Shown here one piece after another: positions 11,053 to 20,557 of a stretch of 64,000 nucleotides of DNA. The notes beneath the pieces were generated by a model. The model was not told the DNA's origin, ran no database searches, and saw only the letters and a program-made list of their open reading frames with translations. The stretch comes from Lithospermum erythrorhizon (lineage: Eukaryota > Streptophyta > Magnoliopsida > Boraginales > Boraginaceae): positions 885,312 to 949,311 of the forward strand of contig JADFUC010002334.1 of NCBI GenBank assembly GCA_019722365.1, given 5' to 3'. Position numbers and translations under genes: made by a program. Every line of letters begins with the position of its first letter. The stretch's first letter is position 1.

Positions 11053-14000
11053 ATGTCTTTGAGACCAAATTCAAGGACAGAGGTGAGGAAGAAGTCGTAC
11101 AAAATAGGGGTTGATGCTGACGAGGCGAGGCGTAGAAGAGAGGACAATTTGATTGAGATAAGGAAGAGTAAGAGGGAGGATAATCTCCTCAAGAAACGAA
11201 GAGAAGGCCTTGTTGGTATTCAAAATCACCACTTAAATGATGGGTCTCAATCACAACTTGGAATTGAAAAGAAGGTATTTTTTGTTGTCCCAAAAAGATT
11301 GTCCAGTTTTGAATTTTTATGTTTTGATGAATTGGGTATTCCGTATATGCTTGTATGCTATTTGGTGTTATGTGTATCAAAAGATAGTGTTTTGAACATA
11401 CTTTAGTATTAAGATGGTAATCTGCTTCAACCACTAGTGTTACTCAAGTGGCCATGGGATATTACTCATAATGATGAGGCCCAGGATCGAGTCCTTGTAA
11501 TGACAAAATCCGATTTTTTGGAAAAAAAAAGGAGATGGTAATCTACTTAAGAAAGGAAGAGAAGGGGTTTTCGGTATTCGAAACCAGCACTTGAATGTTG
11601 GGTCTCAATCACAACTAGGAATTGTAAAGAAGGGATTTTTGCTGTCCCAAAAAGATTGTCCAACCTTGGATTTTTGTGTTTTGATGAATTGGATATTTTG
11701 TATATGTTTGTATGCTATTTGGTGTTAAACGTATCAAAATATAGTGTTTTGAACATACTTTAGTATTAGAATTGGAAAGAAGGTATTTTTGTCCCAAAAA
11801 GATTGTCCAGTTTTAAAGTTTGGTACTTGGATTTTCAAGTATTGAATTAAATATATCAAAAGATAGTGTTTTTAATGTATGTTAGTATTAAGATGATAAT
11901 TTTGATTCAAATAGAATATATGTGTGCCAGGTTGCAATTGAAAAGAAGGTATTTTTTGTTGTTCCAAAAAGATTGTCCAGTTTTAATGTTTGATAGTTGA
12001 CTTTTTAAGTTGTGAAACAGGATATTTTTGTGTGGTATTTGGTCATAAGTGTATTAAAGGATGGGTTTTTAATGTATTTTAGTACTACCGTGATAATTTT
12101 GATTCAAATTAAAGATGTGTGTCGATCCTAAGTTGCCATTGAAAAGAAGGTATCTTTGTTGTGTGTTTCGGGAGAGGTGTTTGGAGTTGGAGAATGTGAT
12201 GTTGGATTGTCTTGTGTCCCTCGAAACAGGTGATCTCAAGCCATCTTATAGGTATCATGGTTTTCTTAGCATGTGGAGGTATTGGTTGTTTAAGGTTTAC
12301 CAGACTTGATTCGCAATACTGATCTTTATTTTTGTTACGAATGTTCTACTTTTTCTGGGGTTATATTGTTGATTTTGAATATTATTAGGGTTGTTGGTGA
12401 CTTTGAGTGGATTTAGGTGAGAAATATACTTGTTTATCCCTGTTTCTGTGATGAACATCAATTTGATAATGGATTTTCTGGCCATTTATGGATAAAAGGC
12501 GATGTTTCCAGTTGTACCGGTGGTTCCATTGCTAGTAAAAAACTGGATTCTATAGTTGAGTAATTGCTCAGTTATTTTTAAGTTCTGCCATCTTGATGCA
12601 CACATTTCAGTTGCTTATCATCTTCCTTTCTTCTTGCTTTCAGTTGGAAAGCATCCCTGTAATGGTACAAGGAGTATGGTCTGAGGATACCGCAGCTCAA
12701 TTGGAAGCAACTACTCAATTCCGAAAGCTGTTATCAATTGGTAAGCATTCAAAATTTTATTAAAAAAATCAGTAATGTGATGAAGTGATGAGTTACTTAA
12801 CCAAATTTTCAATTCAAAATTCTCACTGGTTTGCTATAGAGCGTAGCCCTCCAATTGATGAGGTGATAGGAGCAGGCGTTGTTCCGCGTTTTGTTGAGTT
12901 CCTTGGAAGGCAGGATGTACCTCAGTTACAAGTAAGTAGTGCGTGGTAATCCCTACATCTCTAGTTCCTTAGTGAATATTTTCCTTGTCCGGAAATCGCA
13001 AAATCTGGTCTTGTTATCATAAAACATGAGTAAGTAATAGAGGAAAAATAAAAAATGGGAGACAAGTTTGTATTTTCTTTAACTTTGTGATAAAGTAATT
13101 TTTTTCATACGTATTGGGATGGAGGGAGTAATTTACATGAATTATGTTCATCTCTTTTTTTTATTGTAAATGTCATATTAGGAGGCTGTTTGGCTAAGCT
13201 TATTTTTTTAACTTATAAGTGACCACTTATAAGTTACATTGCAACTTATAAGCAGTTCACTTATGTTGTCAAATTTTGACTTGTTTGGTTAACATAACTA
13301 TAATGAGATTTTTTTCTTACACGTTCGATAACAATAACTTAAGTAAAGCTTGATAGAAAGAGTAAAATGACTTATAAGGACTTCAAACTAAAAAGGGGAG
13401 TGGTTTGTTATTAAATAAGTGGTAATTAAGTAATTTATTTGGTCAAACTAGAAAAATAAATTGGTGTAAAATAAGTTGGTGAAAAAAAGTTAGGAATTGG
13501 AACTTTTTTAAAATCAACTTATTGGAACTTATAAGTTGAGTGTTAGAAATGTTTGCCAAACACTTATTTTTAGCCAAATCAACTTATAAGTTGATTTTGA
13601 CCAAAAATAAGCTTAGCCAAACACCCTCCTAGGATTCTGTTGATATCTTCCATTTTTGCAGTTTGAAGCTGCATGGGCTTTGACAAACGTAGCTTCAGGA
13701 ACATCAGACCACACTCGTGTAGTCATTAATCATGGGGCTGTCCCAAAGTTTGTGCAACTCCTGGGCTCTGCCAGTGATGATGTCCGTGAGCAGGTATTAT
13801 CTTACTTATTGACTCATAATATAGTCTTATCAGTTAAGAAAATCCAGAATTTCAGATTTCTTCTTCTTCTCACGAATAAATTATTTCCATAGTGATATTG
13901 TTCCTTAATATATTGTGTTTTTGAGGAACTATTATTCTGAAAGACCCCTGGCCTTTGCTACACCTTAAAAGAAGTTGTAGAGGTTCCTAAAATTCTGTTA

Positions 14001-16511
14001 AAAGATGTTTGTGCCTTTGTGGTTATATCTGTGATTTAAAGCTCATATTCTCAAATATACATATCCTTCGTAGAACTGGGTACTTTCGTCTATTTCTGTT
14101 GGTCCTAATTGATTACTGTGCAATTGTTTTAATTGCGTGGTAAGGCGATCTGGGCTTTAGGCAATGTCGCTGGAGATTCTCCTGGTTGCAGAGATCTCGT
14201 TCTTAGTCATGGTGCCTTACTGCCATTGCTAAATCAGCTTAATGAGAACTCAAAGCTCTCCATGCTCAGAAATGCAACTTGGACATTATCGAACTTCTGT
14301 CGTGGCAAGCCACCCACACCATTTGAACAGGTACCTAGAGATTCTGGGATTATATGATTTTTATTTGGGCGGATTTATTATTTCTCTAGGATAGTTGGAT
14401 CAATTTGTTTCATTCTCATAAATTTCTATCCCATATTATAATCAGGTTAGGCCAGCATTGCCAGTTCTTCAACGTCTTATCCATTCAAATGATGAAGAAG
14501 TTCTCACAGATGCTTCTTGGGCCCTTTCTTATCTCTCTGATGGTCCAAATGATAAAATTCAAGCTGTGATTGAGGCAGGTGTTTGTCCACGACTTGTGGA
14601 GCTTTTGATGTAGGTTCTTGTTTTCATCCTGATGGATTTTTATTACCCTCAACTTCAAATATTGATTTTTTTCCACATCTAAGTCTTGTTTGTGTCCTAG
14701 AACTTCATATCATTCTTCCTTTTCTGTCTTTCATTTTATTTATTTTAAAGCCATGTATGTTAATGAGCTTTTGTTTTCTTAAGGCATCCGGCCCATACAG
14801 TGCTGATTCCTGCTCTACGGACTGTGGGGAATATTGTTACTGGTGATGATACACAGACACAGGTTGGTCTCTTCTTGGTTAGCTTTGTGGTAGTTGATTT
14901 ATATTGATGTGTGTTGAACTTGAAATGTTTGATGCACCCGCCATAAGTTTATCATGCCCACCCGACCCTACAAATTCGAAATACTAGAGAAAAGATAAGC
15001 GCAGTCTGTACTCTTGGGCGTCTTGCTGCTATGACATTTTACAAACTAATTGGGACTTATCTGTCTATGATGTTGGGATGGGGAGGGGTAACTGTTTGGA
15101 GAATTCTCAGTTGGTTGTGGATTTCATTTTTCTAGGAGATTGTTTTACTTCTATGTTATACTCCGTATGTCTTAAGCAAGTTTTCTGTTTTCTCTTGAAC
15201 AATATGGTTCATTGTGTTATGATGAACTGACCGAAATTGGAAAAATTCATATCTGAGTCAGTATCTCCAATCAATGTACTGATCGTTTAAAAACAGCTCT
15301 GATTCTAAAATGCCAAAAAGTAAAATTGAGGACTTACCAAACAAATAAATTTTTGAGATTCACTCAGGACCCAAGAGACCCTCACTACTGACAATGTTCT
15401 TTTTCAGTATGTGATTGACAATCAGGTCCTCCCATGTCTATATAAACTGCTCACTGAAAACTATAAGAAAAGCATCAAGAAGGAAGCTTGTTGGACAATC
15501 TCCAATATTACTGCTGGGAATATAACTCAAATTCAGGTATATGCTTACCTTCCGTATGAATTATTTTGATGATAGATGGACAATTAATTTTTATGATGGT
15601 TCATATTAAGTACATTCTTTTGATGTGTAACAGTTCTTTTTTATATTAAAGAAATGGCAAATCCATGCACAAGATAAAATTATACTTCATCATATAATGC
15701 CATGTTTAAAAAAAAAAAAAACTTAATAATGCCATGTTTGCAACCTCATATCAATTTAAAGGATATCAACAGGCTTGTGGATGAAGTAAATTTGGAGTGT
15801 AATAATTGTTAATCTAGTTACTGTTTTCTTAGAAATATAAAAGGGTGATATCCAACTTTTTTGCTGTAGTACTAAATTCTTTGCTTTCATTTTACAGGCA
15901 GTGATAGAGGCAAATATTATATCTCCTCTGATATTTCTTCTTCAAAATGCGGAATTTGACATAAAGAAAGAGGCTGCATGGGCCGTCTCAAATGCCACTT
16001 CTGGTGGATCTCATGACCAGATCAGGTTTGGCATCCAAAGCTGTTTATGTATATATAATGCTTGTTTTACCGAGATCTTGATCTTGTAGAAGGGGGAAGA
16101 CCATAATCTTGTGTAACCTCTTTGTTTATATGCAGGTTTTTAGCAAACCAGGGGTGCATTAAGCCTCTCTGTGACCTGTTAATCTGTCCTGATCCAAGGA
16201 TTGTGACTGTGTGTCTTGAGGGACTTGAGAACATTCTGAAAGTAGGCGAGGCAGACAAAGAAATGGGATTGAATGGTGGAGTTAATTTGTTTGCACAAGC
16301 TGTTGACGAATGCGAGGGCATTGACAAGATTGAGAATCTCCAAACTCACGACAACAATGAAATTTATGAGAAAGCTATTAAGCTTTTAGAGAAGTACTGG
16401 GCTGAAGAGGAAGATCAAGATATCGCAGCAGATGGAGTTGACTCGAATCAGCAGTTCAACTTCGGAAACAACCAGCCCAACCTTCCGCCTGGTGGCTTCA
16501 ACTTCGGATAA
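11053..16511 (+). CDS. IMPA: Importin subunit alpha (karyopherin alpha), ten exons
   Basis: Exons: 11053-11274, 12644-12740, 12840-12931, 13662-13793, 14145-14330, 14446-14609, 14784-14862, 15408-15536, 15898-16025, 16136-16511; sum 1605 nt, 534 aa, the normal plant length. Exon 1 (74 aa) is the importin-beta-binding domain, with basic clusters [16 protein letters not shown] and KKRR. From exon 2 come the armadillo repeats, each with the W...N pattern that lines the NLS groove: [85 protein letters not shown]. The tail includes [15 protein letters not shown] (CAS/exportin-binding region) and ends PGGFNFG. It links NLS cargo to importin beta for nuclear import. Introns 1 and 3 contain repeats and mobile elements (listed separately); the reading frame is intact. 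Confidence 0.97.
11262..12190 (+). repeat. About five decaying tandem copies of the importin alpha exon-1/intron-1 boundary
   Basis: The true junction (copy A, near 11262) reads ATTGAAAAGAAG|GTATTTTTTG, followed by TCCCAAAAAGATTGTCCAG. Copies recur near 11620 (B), 11770 (C), 11936 (D) and 12133 (E), with the same AATTGRAAAGAAGG, TCCCAAAAAGATTGTCCA and later AAGATAGTGTTTT..TTAGTATTA blocks. Copy B also includes upstream exon-1 sequence (about 11532-11625, degraded codons for the [11 protein letters not shown]...QSQLGIEKK part). Copies C, D and E keep an AAG|GTAT donor-like site; B has lost it (GGGATT). Confidence 0.8.
11428..11533 (+). mobile_element. Short tRNA-derived SINE-like insertion with 15-bp target duplication
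   Basis: A ~106-bp insert between GATGGTAATCTGCTT (11413-11427) and GATGGTAATCTACTT (11534-11548), 14 of 15 identical. It has a box-A-like TTACTCAAGTGG near 11440, a box-B-like GGATCGAGTCC at 11484-11494 (consensus GGTTCGANTCC, one mismatch) and ends in an A-run. Size, promoter boxes, A-tail and target duplication all suit a small tRNA-derived SINE. Confidence 0.6.
13085..13135. mobile_element. Possible Stowaway-type MITE end
   Basis: CATACGTATTGGGATGGAGG followed by GAGTA resembles the inverse of the Stowaway terminus (TA CTCCCTCC...TCCCA). No opposite end is visible on the left, so at best this is a remnant. Confidence 0.3.
13179..13631. mobile_element. MITE with ~28-bp terminal inverted repeats in importin alpha intron 3
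   Basis: The left end TAGGAGGCTGTTTGGCTAAG (continuing CTTATTTTT) is mirrored at the right end by AAAAATAAG then CTTAGCCAAACACCCTCCTA. Subterminal AACTTATAAGT blocks are also inverted. There is no coding capacity. The GGAGGSTGTTTGGC terminus and TA-containing flanks (TTA left, TAG right) suggest a PIF/Harbinger (Tourist-like) MITE, but the family is inferred. Confidence 0.8.
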
Positions 16512-17126
16512 ATTATCTCGGTGCTTGCATTCTTGCTGTGTAGTCCTCTTCCCGTGTTCGAGTGAACTGAACTTATTTTGTGGTTTATCGAAGTTTTTGG
16601 TCTGGCACATAGTCGAGACTGTGTCAAAAAGTATTTGAAGTGTAAGATTTTACTTTGTTTTCTACTTCATGTTAAAGGGGAAAGTTTTAGTCAAGTCTTC
16701 TTCAGTTGTGATGATATCACTGTAAACACTTTGTTTTGTTATTTTGCTCTTTACATTTTTAGTATTGTCATTATATTCTGGCTGATTCTTACAGATGATT
16801 TGTCATTATGTTTTACATATTACATCCTCTCTTTTATAATGTAACTCAATTACTTTTTTTTATACAATTAGAGTAACAATGTTCAAATACATACAAGACC
16901 CTCAGAGTATGCATACAATATCAATTATGTGAACATAAATTATCCTAAACATCTGATGAATCGTTATATTCGAGCCTAAATGTGAAGATAAATTATCAGA
17001 AGATAGATGAATTGTTATATTCGAGTTGAATCGAAAGCTGATTAATTATCAAAATATCCGATGAATTCTTATATTCATTTCGCCCCAATTGTTTAGCTGT
17101 GCTCAGAAAACCTTCTTGGCAGCTCA
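16512..17126. other. Importin alpha 3'UTR and intergenic spacer with a ~52-bp tandem repeat
   Basis: The first ~330 bp are likely importin 3'UTR. At 16930-17085 there are three direct copies of a 51-53-bp unit containing AAATTATC...GATGAATYGTTATATTCGAG; the third is the most degraded. The copies end about 40 bp before the mS41-like start codon, so they may lie in its promoter. Confidence 0.55.
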
Positions 17127-17261
17127 ATGGCTTGGAGACAACTCACTTCAGCATTCAACGGAAGATCAGTTTTTTCTTCATACCCATCTTCTGCTTTCTG
17201 CAATTTCTCCTCCAAATCCACCCCATACTTAGGTAACCCATTACCTAACATATAAAGATAA

Positions 17262-17700
17262 AAATCAAATATTTTTTGTTACATTATTCTTTTTAGTGAA
17301 TTGGGATGTTAATTTAAAAATCAACCCTTTTTTTGTCATATTATTCTTTTTAGTGAAATGGGTTGTTAATTTATTTGCACTCTTTGTTCTTGTGTTTTTC
17401 AATATCAGTAAATGTTAATTAAATCTTTTTCCTAGCTTAGACATGTACATAAAAATCAAATATTTTGGTGTTATATTTTTTTTTAGTGAAATTGGTTGTC
17501 TTTATGTTAATTGTACTATTTGTTCTTGTGTTTTTTGATAGCAGTGAAGGTTAATTTAACCATTTACCTAGCTTAGAATCTAAGTTAGACATGATCATAA
17601 AAATCAAATCTTTTTGTTGTAATTTTTTTTTTAGTGAAATGGGTTGTTTTTATGTTAATTGTACTATTTGTTCTTGTGTTTTTTGATAGCAGTGAAGGTG
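17262..17700 (+). repeat. Triplicated ~145-bp intronic unit containing the 3' splice site of the mS41-like gene
   Basis: Three direct copies of TTTTTAGTGAAATGGGTTGT ... TTGTTCTTGTGTTTTT ... AG occur. They end near 17408 (TTCAATATCAGTAAATG), 17551 (TTGATAGCAGTGAAGGTTAA) and 17699 (TTGATAGCAGTGAAGGTGGG). Only the last acceptor leads into the mS41-like exon; the second is identical across the junction for 15 bases and then diverges. Confidence 0.75.
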
Positions 17701-18174
17701 GGTATCCCAGAATTCTTGAATGGAATAGGGAAAGGAGTTGAAAGCCATGTTGGAAAGCTGGAAAATGAAATTGGTGATCTCCATAAGCTACTTGTCACTC
17801 GTACCCTCAAGCTTAAGAAGCTTGGCATTCCCTGCAAACATAGGAAGTTGCATTCTTTATTTGTTTGTGATTCTGATTTATTTCGTTTCATTAGTGTAAG
17901 TATATTATATTTTTAATCTCATTATGTTTGTTGAATCAGTTGGATTGATACTGCCTCCTTAATATATTAATTTGGATAATGCAAAATGTTATGTGGAGTC
18001 GAAGATTTTATGTGCTCTAGTTCTTGGATAAAATGGAACAAATTAAAACGGCTCATTACTCTACCTATGCACTTGTGTATTGTGAAGCATTATAGATAGC
18101 TTTTAGTTTAGTTGTTCAAATTCAAAGATAATGAAAATTTTGTATTTTTTTGTGTTTTGTTCAAAAAAAAAAAA

Positions 18175-18370
18175 ATATTTGCTCTCCCATCTTGGGTCAG
18201 TTCAATTCGAAACCTTCTATTATTCGTGGGGTGTATGCCAGAGTATCCAACTTCACACTCCCCGCCCCCAACCCCGCTTAGATGTGAGCTTCTTTTGGGG
18301 CTTATGTTGAGGATTGGCCTCTCTTCCGGTTACCCCTTCTTACTGTTTTGTGAAGCTCATTAGTTGAAAT
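18175..18370 (+). mobile_element. Possible degenerate SINE-like repeat
   Basis: TTGGGTCAGTTCAATTCGAA, then CACTCCCCGCCCCCAACCCC, GCTTAGATGTGAGCTTCTTT and GGGGCTTATG, after an A-run. The order resembles the SINE-like copies at 4660-4860 and 9690-9825 but is more diverged. Confidence 0.35.
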
Positions 18371-18690
18371 GATCTCCAGAAAATTATGTTTCTTTGTGAT
18401 CTTAAATAGAATCGATAGAATGTGATTTTTTATCGACATAGTTTACCGAATTTTAATGATTTCGCTGATATTGGTTATTTGTTTGTTCTAGAACATGAGG
18501 AGGCATTTGTTTGAGAATAACGACATGATGAATAATTATTATGAATTATGATAATTTCTTTATCTCGTATATATTTCCATCCATACTTTTTAAGCTTTTG
18601 CTCTTTTGCAGAGGAAGATTCTGCAGTACTTACAAGTATAGATTGGGACTTGAGGCCTAGGAGTCGAGTTTTGCCAGTCTTAGTGATTAT

Positions 18691-19555
18691 CGTCTTGATT
18701 TTGTGTTTGTTGATCAACACAATTGTTTTCTTTGTTCACTTCCAACTGAATGGATACTTAGGAAATTCAGATGTTTGTTAAGCATGGATCGTTGTTCTCG
18801 AAATTTGCAGTGTTTTTTAGTAATGAATCTTCATCTTGCACTTGTAAATTTTCAGATGTTCAACATCTTTTTTTATTTGAACGACTTACAATGTTTCTTT
18901 ATAAAAATTAAAGAAAGTGGTTGACTTAAGAGTGAATGTGTTATATAATATCCTTTGTTTTAAAGTAAATAAGAGTACTAAGAACAATATGTGAAGTAAA
19001 AAGAAAAACTAGAAATTTGTATAGCACTACAGCTTGGTTAAAAATTACATCAAATGTAGCCCCAAAGCATTGGCATCAAACTAAGTTGCATATATTTCAT
19101 TGCCAAATCCGAAATCAGCTACTTCTGGACTTAGCAGCTTGTACATTGTATCTGCATTTTCGAATGATGTGTGTTGTCCAACTTGAGTTCCCGAATTTCA
19201 TAGGCAATCTCCAACAAGAACAACTATGCAACAACATTGAATTTAATGATACAGGAAAGAACATCAACATACCGATTGGTATATTCGTTTAAATCCTAAC
19301 CGTATATTCAGTTACAACGTAAGCCTAAATCATTCGCAGACATGATTCCCTACACCAACAAATGTATCCAGTAATAGAGCATCCACAAGTCTCTGGTAGC
19401 AATAGATGAGATTCGACTTTTTGCAACTCCAGCTTGCAAAAGAAGGCCAGATCTGAAGGGGAGAAAGGAATGTAAGGGGAATAATTATGTTATGATTAGT
19501 TGTAGAACTTGTAGCTGGGATGCTTACTCAGAATTCCTCTGGAGTACTCTACTTG
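18691..19555. other. Intergenic / 3' flank between the mS41-like relic and the membrane-protein gene
   Basis: The open frames here (for example a hydrophobic one ending at 18781 and one at 19017-19292) show no family motif. 19000-19555 may contain the 3'UTR or further exons of the minus-strand membrane-protein gene. Nothing else is supportable. Confidence 0.35.
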
Positions 19556-20557
19556 TCAGAGTATACTGGTGCCACCATCGATAGGTGAAGGGTTGAGCAT
19601 TCCTGAAATGGAACACTGAGCATGAAGTAGGTTGCCCAAAAAAATCATACACAAAGGAAGGGGTTGGGAAATTCTGTTGCAAGGAGTATAGAAGAATGCA
19701 ATAGAAAGATGATGGAAATAATATACATACTTTTAATTTCATACCATCAGCGAATAAAAACGAGGAGCTCATGCACGAGAACCTGAGAGGCCTGAAAGTC
19801 GGAAAAAGTGTTATAAAAATGAAAAATCACACACAGAAAAACATGCCAAAGATGGCCAACAGCAATTCATACTTCATAAGTTCATTGTAGTTGGAACTAA
19901 GACTCTTTGCATTTATATCAGCAATCAAGTAGAGGAAGAAGGTTTCAGAGAATAGTCTACCTTGCAAAAGAATTGACAAATAACTTTTAATAGAATCAGG
20001 ATCATTTAAATACTCGTGATTTCAATACCTTGACAAACAATGACGATGAAGAAGAGAACAGTGACCACCATCGCCATGAAGCTAATACTATTATTAAATG
20101 ATTTCTCATTTTTCATCTTCTTCATAGCCTTCATCCTTTCAATCCTTTGGCGCTTCAACATTGCAAGCTTAGAGATTTCTTTGACCAACTTCAAGTCAGC
20201 AGCAGCATCAAGAGTTGGCCCTCTAGGAGGCCGAGGAGGTTTCGAAGTCTTTATACTGTTCTTTGCTGATTTCTTATCCTTTGAGATAAGCATATTCCCC
20301 ATACGTTTGTCCTTTCTTTTGATATTGTCAACGATAATCTCATCAGGACCCGACGACTTCTCACACTGACTTGAACACATGCCTTCCCTTGCATAGTTAT
20401 TGGGTGACTCCATACCGAGAAATCCACTACACTCACATTTCAACCTATTTGTGTTTTCACCCAAAGTGTGAGTTTTACTACCATCTTCCTCACTAGTGTT
20501 CCCGCCACTCTCCAAATCAATATCCAGATCGGAATTTGCTAAAGAACCACCTTCCAT
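19556..20557 (-). CDS. Plant-specific single-pass membrane protein of unknown function
   Basis: Exon 1 is 20029-20557 (176 codons plus one base), starting MEGGSLANSDLDIDLESGGN and TSEEDGSK; an in-frame ATG nine bases upstream (20566) is less typical. It is acidic at the N-terminus, then Lys-rich, then KPPRPPRGPTLDAAADLKLV, KEISKLAMLKRQRIERMKAM and KKMK, then the membrane segment FMAMVVTVLFFIVIVCQ. This layout (acidic N-terminus, PPRPPRGP, basic helix, one C-terminal membrane segment) is a conserved plant family I recognise but cannot assign a function. The donor after VCQ+G is GT at 20028. The best in-phase terminal exon I find is 19556-19602 (GMLNPSPIDGGTSIL, stop), giving 191 aa. An alternative acceptor near 19788 would give LSGSRA then stop. 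The C-terminus is therefore uncertain. Confidence 0.75.

Larger units (their letters stand above)
17127..18690 (+). pseudogene. mS41 (IGR-motif) mitochondrial ribosomal protein-like gene, apparently decayed
   Basis: Exon 1 (17127-17232) encodes MAWRQLTSAFNGRSVFSSYP and on to STPYL, a typical mitochondrial presequence. Exon 2 (from 17693) encodes VGIPEFLNGIGKGVESHVGK, then LHKLLVTRTLKLKKLGIPCK and HRK, the IGR/mS41 core of the mitochondrial small ribosomal subunit. After HRK there is no GT donor (AAGTTGC where AAGGT would be expected), and reading through gives an unrelated tail stopping at 17916. The expected C-terminal block (family LILKYTHKYRLGLWRPR) is found near 18612-18672, but needs two 2-nt corrections to read K-I-L-Q-Y, Y-K-Y-R-L-G-L, R-P-R; uncorrected it stops early. 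Either a pseudogene, or a functional gene with consensus errors. Confidence 0.6.

Noticed and set aside
18548..18781. Hydrophobic 77-residue frame with a membrane-like segment
   Set aside because: It overlaps the mS41 C-terminal remnant in another frame; no start context, family motif or supporting splice logic.
19017..19292. 91-residue plus-strand frame
   Set aside because: No motif, no homologous family recognised, and it lies where the 3' end of the opposite-strand gene is expected.
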